NCBI GenBank assembly: GCA_934402395.1
Contig: CAKRTQ010000012.1
Location: 13,269 to 77,268 of the forward strand
Length of the DNA: 64,000 nucleotides
Origin: an uncultured Eubacteriales bacterium
GTDB lineage: Bacteria; Bacillota; Clostridia; Oscillospirales; CAG-272
Reading direction: 5' to 3'
Each line of letters opens with the position of its first letter. Within the stretch, counting starts at the first letter, position 1. This document shows, in pieces, positions 30,704 to 40,096 of the stretch. The position numbers were made by a program, and so were the translations under genes. The notes below the pieces were generated by a model that worked only from the letters and a program-made list of their open reading frames with translations, did not search any database and was not told the DNA's origin.

Positions 30704-31777
30704 TTATTTAATAAACAGCATTACGGCAATATAGATAAGATAGCAAAGCAGTGCCGACGGTGCGAGAAACGCCCGCAGATTGCCGGCAAGCGCACGCTTT
30801 AACGCGCCGCCGCGCGGGGCATCGTCCGTACCCCGGTCAGACATGATCTGCCTGCGGTAATCGGGTTTTATGTCGTTATCCGAATACCACCCGTAAAGTC
30901 TGGCAGCTTCGCCGCAAAAGACGACCATCGAAAGCAGAAAAAGAAGCCCGACGATCAGAAAGTAAAGAGTCTTGCCGCCCGCATCGTATACCGTCCGCCA
31001 GAGCGGCGGCGCAAACAGTGAGATCAGATTGTATCCGAGATGTACGCAGAATGCGGCAAAGAATGACCGCGCCGAATAAAGCGTGAGCGCTAGCAGTATG
31101 CCGGAGAAAAAATAAACGGGAAAGGACTGCAGGTCAAAATGCAGCATGGCAAACCAGACCGCCGTCAGTACCACGGCGCTGAAGCTTCCGCTGTCGGATT
31201 CATATTCCGCACACATGACCGAGCGGAACACAAATTCCTCGCAAAAGGCTGGCAGGGCGGCGTAAACCGTCGCCAGGTACAGTATGCTGACCGCACCTCC
31301 GCCGGACGGTGCCGAAAATGCGCCGTAAAGCGTGTAGGTCTTTGAAAAATCATCGTAGCCCGATGCCGCAAAGCCAAGCAGCAGCGATCCCGCAGATGCG
31401 GCGACCACAGCCGATATAACAAGCAGCAGTGAATTCAGTCCGAACGGAACAAAGCGCAGCCGCCGGAAGCTCACGCGGCAGGTGCGTATATATATAACTG
31501 CCGGTACCATGAATATGAGGACCTGAACGACTGTCAGCAGTATGACCTCATTGTCGCGGTCAAATATTCCGGGAGAAATCAGCCTTACGAGCAGCAAAAG
31601 CACAAATACGCCAAGCACGAGAAGCGGAGCGGTAAGCGATGGAGCAAACCGGCGTTTTTTCTCTGTCTGCTCCGGCGCGTTCTCCGGCGCGGGTCCGGCG
31701 CGTTCGGCGCTTTGCGGTGTGCCGGCGCCGTATGGCGGCGGTGCATCCGCTGCTGTATGTTTTTTGCGATCCTGCAT
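30704..31777 (-). CDS. CPBP family intramembrane metalloprotease
   Basis: 357 residues, about eight membrane helices. Motifs of the Abi/CPBP family: EEFVFR (about residue 181), MLHFDLQSFP and HLGYN. The N-terminal 50 residues are a charged, Pro-rich cytoplasmic tail. Members act in protein maturation or bacteriocin defence; the substrate here is unknown. It lies 24 bases after the DJ-1 gene and 17 before mltG. Confidence 0.88.
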   Translation of the reverse strand: MQDRKKHTAADAPPPYGAGTPQSAERAGPAPENAPEQTEKKRRFAPSLTAPLLVLGVFVLLLLVRLISPGIFDRDNEVILLTVVQVLIFMVPAVIYIRTCRVSFRRLRFVPFGLNSLLLVISAVVAASAGSLLLGFAASGYDDFSKTYTLYGAFSAPSGGGAVSILYLATVYAALPAFCEEFVFRSVMCAEYESDSGSFSAVVLTAVWFAMLHFDLQSFPVYFFSGILLALTLYSARSFFAAFCVHLGYNLISLFAPPLWRTVYDAGGKTLYFLIVGLLFLLSMVVFCGEAARLYGWYSDNDIKPDYRRQIMSDRGTDDAPRGGALKRALAGNLRAFLAPSALLCYLIYIAVMLFIK

Positions 31778-31801
31778 CGGATCACCGCCTTTCTGCTGTT
31801 T

Positions 31802-32341
31802 TCAGTCTGCGATTATGCCGTGACGTATCGCGCGTGCGGTATCGTCTCCGCAAAGTGCGGCTGCAATGGCGAGCCCGAAATCGACCGCCGCGCCCATTCC
31901 CGCAGCCGTGATGCGGCGTCGGTCGCTCACCACGTGCGCTTCTGCGTGTGTTGCGCCGATGAGGTCTTTCTCAAAGCCGGGGTAGCAGGTCGCGCGGTGA
32001 CCTTTGAGGTATCCGCGGTGTCCGAGCACCATCGGCGCGGCGCATATGGCGCAGAGATACGCTCCGCAGCTGTCGGCGGCGGCAAGCGCCGCATCTACCG
32101 CGGGCGAGGCGTCAAGATTTTTGGCGCCGGGCATACCGCCGGGAAGTATAACGGCTTCAATGTCGTGCAGCGTAAGGTCGCTGTCCGGAATGTCCGCTTT
32201 TACGGTTATACCGTGTGCGCCGCTTATCACAGTGCCGCCGATCCCGACGGTGGTGACTTCCTTGCCCGCGCGGCGCAGAATATCAAGAGGCGCCAGCGCC
32301 TCGACCTCTTCAAATCCGTTTGCGAGAAAAAGATATACCAT
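31802..32341 (-). CDS. DJ-1/PfpI family protein
   Basis: About 179 residues; the start at 32341 is chosen because the DJ-1 fold begins there (MVYLFLANGFEEVEALAPLD) after AAGGAAG. The nucleophile Cys is in LCAICAAPMVLG (about residue 101), with Glu15 nearby as expected. Family members include deglycase-like and stress-response proteins; the exact function is unknown. Confidence 0.92.
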   Translation of the reverse strand: MVYLFLANGFEEVEALAPLDILRRAGKEVTTVGIGGTVISGAHGITVKADIPDSDLTLHDIEAVILPGGMPGAKNLDASPAVDAALAAADSCGAYLCAICAAPMVLGHRGYLKGHRATCYPGFEKDLIGATHAEAHVVSDRRRITAAGMGAAVDFGLAIAAALCGDDTARAIRHGIIAD

Positions 32342-32396
32342 AATGTTTTCTTCCTTAATAGAGTAAATAAGATGTATTGATATATGCGCGGGGCGT

Positions 32397-33125
32397 TCAG
32401 TCCTCGCCCATCGAGCAATAAAATGACGCTCCGTCAAGCCTGTGCGCAATGCCGCCGGAAAGCGGAAGTATCATTCCGTAACTGCCTGCCGGGGCGGGAG
32501 CGGGAATGATGCCTGCGCGTCCCGGAATGTACTCGTATACGGGGCGCACACCGTCTTTTGCCGCGCCGCAGAGCAGAAATGAATCACCGAGGCGGAAGTC
32601 TTCATACGATGCGCGGATGTATGATATGAACCCGCGCGAAGGCATGACCGTATTCCCGTTGCACGCGGGCGTCGGCATAGCCGACCGCACAAGTTTTGCC
32701 GATGCGGGAACGGTATAGCGCGGTATCCGCAGCTGCCCGGTATATCCGAAACGGCGGTATGTGTCGGCAAGGATCGTGTCGGCAGGTACGAGCGCGGTAA
32801 AACCGTATCCCTCGCGCGCGGCAAGCGCGCGCGCCGTTTCGCAAAGCAGGCGGAATCCGCCTTTGCCGCGGTATCCGGGAAGCACGCCGACGGCAAAAAG
32901 GTATATCCCGCGCAGGCTGCCGAAGGTCAGCGGAACGAGATTGCACATTCCCGCCGTCTGCCCGTCCGACGTGATAAAAACCGTTCGCGCATCGGATACA
33001 CCGGCAAAAAGTGCGGCATCCTGCGCCGCATCGCGCGATGGGAAGCAGGCGCACCAGATCCTTGCCACATCGTCCGCAGTTGAAGCCGTGTTTTTTACGG
33101 TGATATCAAACTCCGGCATTGTCAC
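32397..33125 (-). CDS. GNAT-family N-acetyltransferase
   Basis: 242 residues. The acetyl-CoA-binding motif is YRGKGGFRLLCE, preceded by AVGVLPG, in the first half; the second half resembles the C-terminal domain of the Eis-like GNATs. First gene of the operon running to 27675. The start may be GTG 33125 or ATG 33119. The substrate is not known. Confidence 0.85.
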   Translation of the reverse strand: MTMPEFDITVKNTASTADDVARIWCACFPSRDAAQDAALFAGVSDARTVFITSDGQTAGMCNLVPLTFGSLRGIYLFAVGVLPGYRGKGGFRLLCETARALAAREGYGFTALVPADTILADTYRRFGYTGQLRIPRYTVPASAKLVRSAMPTPACNGNTVMPSRGFISYIRASYEDFRLGDSFLLCGAAKDGVRPVYEYIPGRAGIIPAPAPAGSYGMILPLSGGIAHRLDGASFYCSMGED

Positions 33126-33231
33126 AGCACTACCTTTCAGAGTTTTATCTTAAACATACAATATTATATCATATTTTTCCCGCAGTTTCCATACCTATAT
33201 TTTAATATTTCCTCAAAGAACGCGAAAATAC

Positions 33232-33259
33232 TTGACTTTCGCACTCAAAACGCTATAAT
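33232..33259 (+). promoter_or_regulatory. Sigma-A promoter of the MATE gene
   Basis: TTGACT (33232-33237), 16-base spacer, TATAAT (33254-33259), in the gap between the divergent GNAT and MATE genes. Confidence 0.85.
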
Positions 33260-33325
33260 TATAATGGCGGTTCGGCGCGACTTTTTGCCTTGACGCCAAT
33301 AACGTTTTTTGAAAAGGAAAAATCA

Positions 33326-34747
33326 ATGTCGGATGTAAAAAAACGCGGGGGCAGGGAGATAGATTTTCTCGAAGGTCCGCTTACGCGCAATATTCTTCTG
33401 TTTACGCTTCCGGTAATGGCGACCGGTGTCCTGCAGTTTCTCTACAACGCGTCGGACTCGGCGGTCGTCGGCTGGCTCATCGGCAGAGATGCACTCGGCG
33501 CTGTCAGCTCCACCGGATCGCTCTCAAACCTGATAACGGGACTTTTTATCGGTCTTTCGGTCGGCGCATCGGTCACGGTCTCGCACGCAATTGGCTCGCG
33601 CCGCTTTGATGATGCCCGAGATACCGTGCAGACATCGATAACGCTCAGCTGTATTCTCGGCATTGTCGTTGCCTTTTTCGGCTTTTTTGCCTGCAAGCCG
33701 CTGCTTGAGCTTATGGGAACGGTCGATGAGTGTATCGAACAGTCAACGAGATATATGAAAATAGTGTTTCTCGGCATTCCTGCGCAGATGGTGTATAACT
33801 ACGGCACATCGATATTGCGTGCAAACGGCGACACAAAAAATCCGCTCATATTCCTTGTTATATCGGGTGCTGTCAATGTTGTTCTCAACATCACGCTTGT
33901 GTTCTTTTTCAGAGATGTGTGGGGAGTCGCCGCGGCTACCATCGCATCGCAGTATCTTTCCGCCTTTCTTACCGTTCGTCTGCTTTGCAGAATTGACGGG
34001 TGCTGCCGTCTTGACCTTGCGCATCTTTATATAAAGAAGGAAAAACTGCTCAAAATACTGCGCATAGGTCTGCCGGCGGGCATTCAGAGCGTACTGTTCT
34101 CGTTTTCAAACGTTATCATTCAGTCGTCAATAAATTCATTCGGCAATGCCGCGGTAGTTGCCGGCAACGGCGCCGGAGCAAATGTGGACGGTCTTATATA
34201 CATAGCCCAGAACTCATTCTATCACGCCGCGCTGACGTTTACCGGTCAGAACCTCGGCGGTCATAAGCTCGGACGCATACGCAAATCCTGCCGCGACTGC
34301 ATGATACTTGTCAGCATTGTGGGACTTATCATAGGGCTGGGGTGCTATGCTGCGGGTCCGGAGCTGCTTTCGATATTTGCGCGCAATGATGCCGATGTTA
34401 TAAAATACGGCATGACCCGTCTGCTTTATATGGGCGTTCCGTATTTTCTGTGCGGCACCATGGAGGTAATGTCAGGTACACTGCGCGGACTCGGTGCTTC
34501 AATGACATCAATGATAGTGTCTCTTATCGGTGCGTGCGTTTTCCGCGTCGTTTGGATAGGCACGGTGTTCAAGGCGGTCGGTACGCTTGAATCGATATAC
34601 ATTTCATTCCCCATCTCGTGGTTCCTCACCACGCTCGCGGCATATATCTGCTACCGCGTTATATTCAGCCGTGTCGAACGCCGCATGGAGGCTTCCGATG
34701 GCGCCGCTGCGGTCGAATCCGAACTGCACTCCGGCGGCGATGTCTGA
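33326..34747 (+). CDS. MATE family multidrug/cation antiporter
   Basis: About 473 residues with twelve membrane segments and the MATE layout (GPLTRNILLFTLPVMATGVL at the start, and SDSAVVGWLIG). It exports drugs or metabolites using an ion gradient. The start at 33326 follows AAAGGAAAAA; an upstream in-frame codon lacks a binding site. The AraC gene follows after 30 bases and may control it. Confidence 0.94.
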   Translation: MSDVKKRGGREIDFLEGPLTRNILLFTLPVMATGVLQFLYNASDSAVVGWLIGRDALGAVSSTGSLSNLITGLFIGLSVGASVTVSHAIGSRRFDDARDTVQTSITLSCILGIVVAFFGFFACKPLLELMGTVDECIEQSTRYMKIVFLGIPAQMVYNYGTSILRANGDTKNPLIFLVISGAVNVVLNITLVFFFRDVWGVAAATIASQYLSAFLTVRLLCRIDGCCRLDLAHLYIKKEKLLKILRIGLPAGIQSVLFSFSNVIIQSSINSFGNAAVVAGNGAGANVDGLIYIAQNSFYHAALTFTGQNLGGHKLGRIRKSCRDCMILVSIVGLIIGLGCYAAGPELLSIFARNDADVIKYGMTRLLYMGVPYFLCGTMEVMSGTLRGLGASMTSMIVSLIGACVFRVVWIGTVFKAVGTLESIYISFPISWFLTTLAAYICYRVIFSRVERRMEASDGAAAVESELHSGGDV

Positions 34748-34777
34748 TCTGTAAAAAAACAAAAAGGAGCGGAGCGT

Positions 34778-35662
34778 ATGCGAAAGACTATATTCCTCCC
34801 GCTTGCGGGAGAGCGTGCGGTAAAATTCAGATATGCCCGCGAAAACGTTTCTCCCGAGACATATTATGACCATATGCATGACCACCCGTTTTTTGAGATA
34901 TGCATTCCGATCTCCGGGTCAATGGTGCACATAGCGGGAGGCAGAACGCACAGTCTATCGTATGGCGATGTATATTTCTGCCGTCCGGGAGAGCTGCATT
35001 ACGCGCTTGCCGCCGAGGTATCGGTGTATGAAAGATACGCATTCTGGATACCTGCCGATGCGTACTCATGGACCGGCGGCGAAGCCGGCGATCCGCTTGC
35101 CCTGTTCTCGGATCCGAGGCTTGACGGAGCAAACGTTGTGCGCATCGACTCATCGCGCATGGGGGAATTTGCGCAGCTGCTCGACGCCGTACGCGGCGAA
35201 ATGAGATCGCAGTCTCCGGGCGCACCGCTTGCGATATTCTGCCGGTTTACGGAACTGATGCTTTTTATATGTGATGTGGCGGTGCTCAACGCAGGCGACA
35301 GCGACGGCATAAACGGGCGCGAGCATTCACCTGCTATTATCCATAACGTGATAAGGTACGTGCGCGACAATTACCGCACGGTAACGGGGATCGATGAGGT
35401 GGCTGATCATTTTTATCTTAACAAGGATTACCTCACGCGTGTTTTCAAAAAATTCACCGGCTTTACCGTGCACGACTATATAAGAAGCGTAAGAATAAGC
35501 AAAAGCCGTATGATGCTTGACGGCGGCGCGGGCGTGACCGAGGTGGCGTTTGCCTGCGGATTCAACAGCACCTCGTACTTTATACGCGTGTTCACGCGTG
35601 CGGTCGGGGTCTCGCCCGGAGAGTACCGCAGAACCGGAAAGAACGGCACAATAAACGAATAG
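34778..35662 (+). CDS. AraC family regulator with cupin domain
   Basis: 294 residues: a cupin sensor (about 10-140, with HMHDHPFFEICIPISGSM) and a C-terminal AraC double helix-turn-helix (about 190-288, with DEVADHFYLNKDYLTRVFKK and EVAFACGFNSTSYFIRVF). Sugar-type AraC regulators have this build. It sits behind the MATE gene, with GGAGCGGAG before the ATG, and before the oxidoreductase/solute-binding genes it could also control. Confidence 0.92.
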   Translation: MRKTIFLPLAGERAVKFRYARENVSPETYYDHMHDHPFFEICIPISGSMVHIAGGRTHSLSYGDVYFCRPGELHYALAAEVSVYERYAFWIPADAYSWTGGEAGDPLALFSDPRLDGANVVRIDSSRMGEFAQLLDAVRGEMRSQSPGAPLAIFCRFTELMLFICDVAVLNAGDSDGINGREHSPAIIHNVIRYVRDNYRTVTGIDEVADHFYLNKDYLTRVFKKFTGFTVHDYIRSVRISKSRMMLDGGAGVTEVAFACGFNSTSYFIRVFTRAVGVSPGEYRRTGKNGTINE

Positions 35663-35713
35663 TCCGCGGTAGTCGCTTTTTTGCATCCGTGATCGGACAG
35701 CAGGTGTTAATCG

Positions 35714-35748
35714 AATAAAAAAACGACCGCAAAGGTCGTTTTTTTATT
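35714..35748 (+). terminator. Intrinsic terminator after the AraC gene
   Basis: Stem of about 15 pairs (35714-35728 with 35734-35748; core AACGACC/GGTCGTT), loop GCAAA, ending in a T-run. Confidence 0.9.
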
Positions 35749-35832
35749 ATTTTTGGTAGTTATATTTATATTATTGCGTCACCTGATGCGCTATAATGGT
35801 GATAAAGTACAATTGAAAAAGAAGGTTCTGTG

Positions 35833-37140
35833 ATGTCCTGCATTGTTTACGAAAAAAAGATTCCCGTTTACGGTGAATTTGATGTCTGTGTGCTCGGCGG
35901 CGGTCCCGCAGGCGCGGCTGCTGCTGCCGAAGCGGCAAGATGCGGCAGCCGTGTGCTGCTCTGCGAGGCGTCGGGAATGCTCGGCGGCATGGCGACAACG
36001 GCTCTGGTCGGTCCCTTTATGACCTCATACGACCGCGACGGTAATAAATGCGTGGTCGGCGGAATATTTGAAGAGACCGTGCGGCGCATGGCGGAGATCG
36101 GCGGAGCAATAACGCCCGACAAGACCGACGCACCGAGCGTATACACCTCGTTCCTCAAAAAATATCACCGTCATGTCACCCCGTTCGATTCGTTTGCCCT
36201 TCAGCTTACATTTGACCGGATGACACGCGAGGCGGGCGTTCATGTGCTGCTCTACACGAGGTTTGCCGACAGTGTGACCGAGGAGGGGCGCATCCGCGAG
36301 GTCATTCTTGATGCGCCGCAGGGTCTTATCGCGGTGCGCGCCGGAATTTTCATCGACGCGACAGGAAACGCCGATGTTGCCGCAGCTTCGGGTGTCCCCG
36401 TTTGGTTCGGCGGTGAGGATGGAAGCAACCCGCAGCCCGGAACACTGTTTTTTGAGGTTGACGGAGCTGACGACGCGGCGTTTGCCGGTTATGCCAAGCG
36501 TCCGGAAATGCCGGTAAAGGCGTACCGTATGCCCGAGGCGGGATGCTACAAGGTCAATCACGAGCGTGTTTACGGCGTAAATGCCAATGATGCCGACAGC
36601 ATGACCGCCGCACATATGCGCGGCAGGGAACAGGTACTTGAATCGTATGAAAAGCTGCGCCGCGCACCGGGATTTGAAAACTGTCGGATAGCACAGGTGG
36701 CTTCCGTGTTCGGAATACGCGAGAGCCGCCATATAAAGGGCAGATATATGCTCACGGTGAGTGACCTCGCCGACGGCGTGGTGTTCCCGGATGCGATAGC
36801 CTGTCTCGGCTACGGTATGGATGTACACAGCCGTGACGGTATGGTCAAGGGCGGCTTTCACGATGAGGTAGCACCCGTCTACACTGTGCCGTACCGCAGT
36901 ATGCTTCCGCTCGGATGCGATAATCTGCTGGTCGCAGGCAGATCGATCTCCGCAGAGTCACAGGCGGCGGGGGCGGTGCGCATCATGCCCTGCTGCATGG
37001 CTATGGGGCAGGCTGCGGGCTGTGCCGCGTCAATGGCGTCGGCTGGCGGCACAGCGCCTGCCGATATAGATGTCGGCGCTCTCAAAAAAACTCTTTCCGC
37101 TCACGGTGCGATACTTCCCGGTGATGCCGGCGACAAATAA
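35833..37140 (+). CDS. FAD-dependent oxidoreductase
   Basis: 435 residues. An N-terminal dinucleotide-binding GGGPAGAAAAAEAARCG (about 24-40) and a C-terminal FAD motif (LLVAGRSISAESQAAGAVR) place it in the FAD-dependent oxidoreductase group often found with sugar or glycan utilisation genes. ATG 35833 follows AGAAGG; an in-frame GTG precedes it directly. The first gene of a run on the + strand; the substrate is unknown. TATAAT at 35791-35796 is a possible -10. Confidence 0.9.
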   Translation: MSCIVYEKKIPVYGEFDVCVLGGGPAGAAAAAEAARCGSRVLLCEASGMLGGMATTALVGPFMTSYDRDGNKCVVGGIFEETVRRMAEIGGAITPDKTDAPSVYTSFLKKYHRHVTPFDSFALQLTFDRMTREAGVHVLLYTRFADSVTEEGRIREVILDAPQGLIAVRAGIFIDATGNADVAAASGVPVWFGGEDGSNPQPGTLFFEVDGADDAAFAGYAKRPEMPVKAYRMPEAGCYKVNHERVYGVNANDADSMTAAHMRGREQVLESYEKLRRAPGFENCRIAQVASVFGIRESRHIKGRYMLTVSDLADGVVFPDAIACLGYGMDVHSRDGMVKGGFHDEVAPVYTVPYRSMLPLGCDNLLVAGRSISAESQAAGAVRIMPCCMAMGQAAGCAASMASAGGTAPADIDVGALKKTLSAHGAILPGDAGDK

Positions 37141-37166
37141 TTATGACGAAAGGAAAACGTATTATC

Positions 37167-38624
37167 ATGAAAGCAACAAAAAATATGACGGTCTGCCGCG
37201 TGTTTGCGGTCGTATTTGCCGTAGTCATGCTGCTTCCGCTTATTTCCGCCTGCGGAAAGGGCAATGATGATGTGCCGGAGACCACGGCGGTGCCGTCCGT
37301 AAGCGGAACGACCGGTGAGGAGACCCGGTTCGGTACTCTCCCCGAGGGGCTCGATCTCGGCAAGGCAAGCGTGAGCATCCTCTATTGGAGCGATGTCAAC
37401 AATCCGGAGTTTGAGGTCGAGGAGACCGACCGTATAACAAGCGCCATACACGCCAAGGACAGCCGTATTCAGGATATGCTCAATGTCAGCATAAACTGGG
37501 TGGGCGAGCCCGGCAGCAAGGCTAAGCTTGAAGGGTTCAAAAAGCGTGTCGAAGCCGGACTGAGTGTCAACGAGACCGAGATAATTGCCGCGCACAGCAT
37601 GGTGATGGGCGCGCTTGCGTCGTCCGGATATATGCAGGACCTGCTTTCCACGCGTTATCTCAATTTCAGCAATCCGTGGTGGCCGCGTGATCTCATTGAC
37701 TTTTCCACTATAGGCGGCAAGCTCTATTTTGCGTCGGGCGACATTTCCAACAACACTCTGCTCGGTATGCAGGGAATGTTCTTCAACAAGGGCATGGTCA
37801 CAGCCGATCTTTACAGCGTTGTAGATTCGGGCAAGTGGACGGTAGACCGTATGATCGCGGAGACGAAGGGCATCTACCGTGATGTCAATTCAAACGGCAA
37901 GGATGCCGAGGACATTTACGGATATGTGACCTATTCCGGAATGGTTAATCCGCTGTTTGTCGGCATGGGCGTTCGCTTTACCGATAAATCCGAGGACGGC
38001 GCGCTGAAGATATCTGATACATATATCTCCGAAAAAACGCAGGGACTGCTTGAAAAAGTGAACAACTGTCTCTTTACCGATACAGATTGGTTCTATTCGG
38101 GCGGATTTGACGCATCGGCAAAGGTGTTTGTTGACGGCAGATCGGCATTTTACATGGCGTCTGTCAGACTTACGATAAACAAGCTCACCGATTCGAGCAT
38201 CACCTACGGAGTGCTTCCCGCTCCCAAGTACAATGAGGACCAGGAGGGCTATCACACCCTCATGGCAAACACCTACACGATGTACGGTATCACAAAGAAT
38301 ATCACCGACACCGACAACGCAAGTGCCGTTATCGAGGCATTGGCGCAGGAGGGATACCGCACTGTTACCCCGGAGGTGTTTGAGGTCGCGCTCAAGGCGA
38401 GATATTCCGATAAGCCCGCCGATGCGGTCATGTTCGATATTCTCCGCAACAGTACGGTGTTTGAGATGGGACTTGTATTCAGCGATCAGCTTGACGGCAT
38501 CCCCAGCAAGGCGCTCTTTACACTTGTAAACAACAAAAACTCCGACTGGATGTCATACATGGCAAAGAAAAAATCGTCGCTTGAAAGCAGCCTCAAAAAG
38601 CTCAATGAGGTCTTCGGCGACTGA
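37167..38624 (+). CDS. Lipoprotein, extracellular solute-binding-like, paralogue 1
   Basis: About 485 residues. A signal peptide ends in the lipobox LISAC (Cys about 24), then a Thr-rich linker and a solute-binding-like fold. It shares the motif YWSDVNNPEFEVEE and overall pattern with the protein encoded at 43766-45241. Solute-binding lipoproteins deliver sugars to ABC permeases, but no permease or ATPase gene is near. It may use distant permeases or act as a sensor. The start at 37167 fits the signal peptide. Confidence 0.85.
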   Translation: MKATKNMTVCRVFAVVFAVVMLLPLISACGKGNDDVPETTAVPSVSGTTGEETRFGTLPEGLDLGKASVSILYWSDVNNPEFEVEETDRITSAIHAKDSRIQDMLNVSINWVGEPGSKAKLEGFKKRVEAGLSVNETEIIAAHSMVMGALASSGYMQDLLSTRYLNFSNPWWPRDLIDFSTIGGKLYFASGDISNNTLLGMQGMFFNKGMVTADLYSVVDSGKWTVDRMIAETKGIYRDVNSNGKDAEDIYGYVTYSGMVNPLFVGMGVRFTDKSEDGALKISDTYISEKTQGLLEKVNNCLFTDTDWFYSGGFDASAKVFVDGRSAFYMASVRLTINKLTDSSITYGVLPAPKYNEDQEGYHTLMANTYTMYGITKNITDTDNASAVIEALAQEGYRTVTPEVFEVALKARYSDKPADAVMFDILRNSTVFEMGLVFSDQLDGIPSKALFTLVNNKNSDWMSYMAKKKSSLESSLKKLNEVFGD

Positions 38625-38655
38625 ATAAACAAAAATCGGAAAGGAATTTTCTATC

Positions 38656-40089
38656 ATGAAAGCAAAAAAAATTTTATCACTGATGACAGTTGCGGCTATG
38701 CTTACCGCACTCATGCTTACAGCCGTTCCCTCCGCTTTTGCCGATGCATCGGTATGGAACGGCGTTTCCGGCACCTCGATAGCTGCGGGCTCGGGTACAT
38801 CCGAGGATCCGTATATAATCCGTGATCCCGCAGAGCTTGATTTTATTGCCGCATCGACCGTCGGCGGCGAAAAGTTTGAGGGCAAGTACTTCCGCCTTGA
38901 CATTGATGTTGACTGGGGCGGACGAGAGTGGACTCCCATAGGCACCAAGGCGGCTCCGTTCGGCGGTGTTTTTGACGGCAACGGAAAGACTGTCTGCAAC
39001 TTTACCTGTTCGGACAGCGTTGCGGGGCTTTTCGGCTATGCCACGGGTGCCGAAATAAAGAACCTCAAGGTCGACTATGCCACATTCACTACCGATACGC
39101 GCTATGCCGGCGCTTTTGTGGGGCTTCTGCGTGAGTGCCGCGTATCATCCTGCGTTGCCGGTGAAAATGTTGTCGTCACCACCGAGACTATGATGTCAAA
39201 TACCGCGCAGATGGGCGGTATTTTCGGACTTGTCAACAACGGCACTGTCGAGGCGTGCGCATTCTACGGTAAAGTGGTGGCGCTCAATGTTTCCGGAACA
39301 TCATTTGTCGGCGGTATCGCCGGTGTCGTGGGCAACGAAAGTACCCTCAAAAACTGCATAAACTACGGGGAGGTCTCTTCTCCCAATGCAAACGTTACGG
39401 CCGATGCAAGTGCTTTTGTCGGCGGGATAGTCGGCGGTCTCGGTTCCAGCAGCAAGACGGGAACGCTTGAGGGCTGCATCAATATGGGCAGCGTTTCATG
39501 TGTTGAATTTGCCGGCGGCGTTATCGGAAGATTCCATGTGGCAAAAAGCATCATGAATAACTGTGCCAACCTCGGCGCCGTTAGGGGCGGCGAGGGCAAG
39601 ACGGGCAATATCGTCGGTCAGGCAAACAAGGAATTTGTCGCGGCGGGAAATATGGGTCTTGCGGATGCGCTTTGCGCCGCTGCAGCCGAGGGCGTCAGCA
39701 CCCCGGATGGAGCATGGAGAGTCGCTTCCGAGGCTGAGATAAAGGCATCGGATGCATATATGGCTGCCGAGTCGGCAATACTGGCACTCCCTGCGTTTTC
39801 GGTTATAGTTCCTTCGGCTCCCGTCACAGAACCGGTCACCGAGCCTGTTACCGAACCCGCGACATCACCGACGACCGAACCGGAGACTAAGCCGGAGACT
39901 AAGCCGGAAACTAAACCCGAAACAAAGCCCGAGACTAAACCCGAAACAAAGCCTGCGGCAACGAGTGCGGCTCCGTCTGTTACTGAACCTGCCGGTAAGA
40001 CCGGCTGCGGAAGCTCGGTCGCAGCAGGTGTGGCGGTCGTCGCTGCAATATGCGGTTCGTCACTTGTGATGCGACGCAAAAAAGACTGA
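38656..40089 (+). CDS. Secreted repeat protein with Pro-Glu-Thr-Lys linker and C-terminal anchor
   Basis: 477 residues. Signal peptide (1-28), then beta-rich repeats of the GLUG-like kind with regular VGGIAG, MGGIFG and VGGIVGG motifs (about 130-320), suggesting a beta-helix. A flexible linker of TEPVTEPVTEP and a KPET unit repeated about six times (39891-39953) follows. The C-terminus has a GCGS motif, a hydrophobic stretch and RRKKD, a common cell-surface anchoring tail in Clostridia. Likely surface-exposed, binding unknown. Confidence 0.82.
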   Translation: MKAKKILSLMTVAAMLTALMLTAVPSAFADASVWNGVSGTSIAAGSGTSEDPYIIRDPAELDFIAASTVGGEKFEGKYFRLDIDVDWGGREWTPIGTKAAPFGGVFDGNGKTVCNFTCSDSVAGLFGYATGAEIKNLKVDYATFTTDTRYAGAFVGLLRECRVSSCVAGENVVVTTETMMSNTAQMGGIFGLVNNGTVEACAFYGKVVALNVSGTSFVGGIAGVVGNESTLKNCINYGEVSSPNANVTADASAFVGGIVGGLGSSSKTGTLEGCINMGSVSCVEFAGGVIGRFHVAKSIMNNCANLGAVRGGEGKTGNIVGQANKEFVAAGNMGLADALCAAAAEGVSTPDGAWRVASEAEIKASDAYMAAESAILALPAFSVIVPSAPVTEPVTEPVTEPATSPTTEPETKPETKPETKPETKPETKPETKPAATSAAPSVTEPAGKTGCGSSVAAGVAVVAAICGSSLVMRRKKD

Positions 40090-40096
40090 TCGCAGC

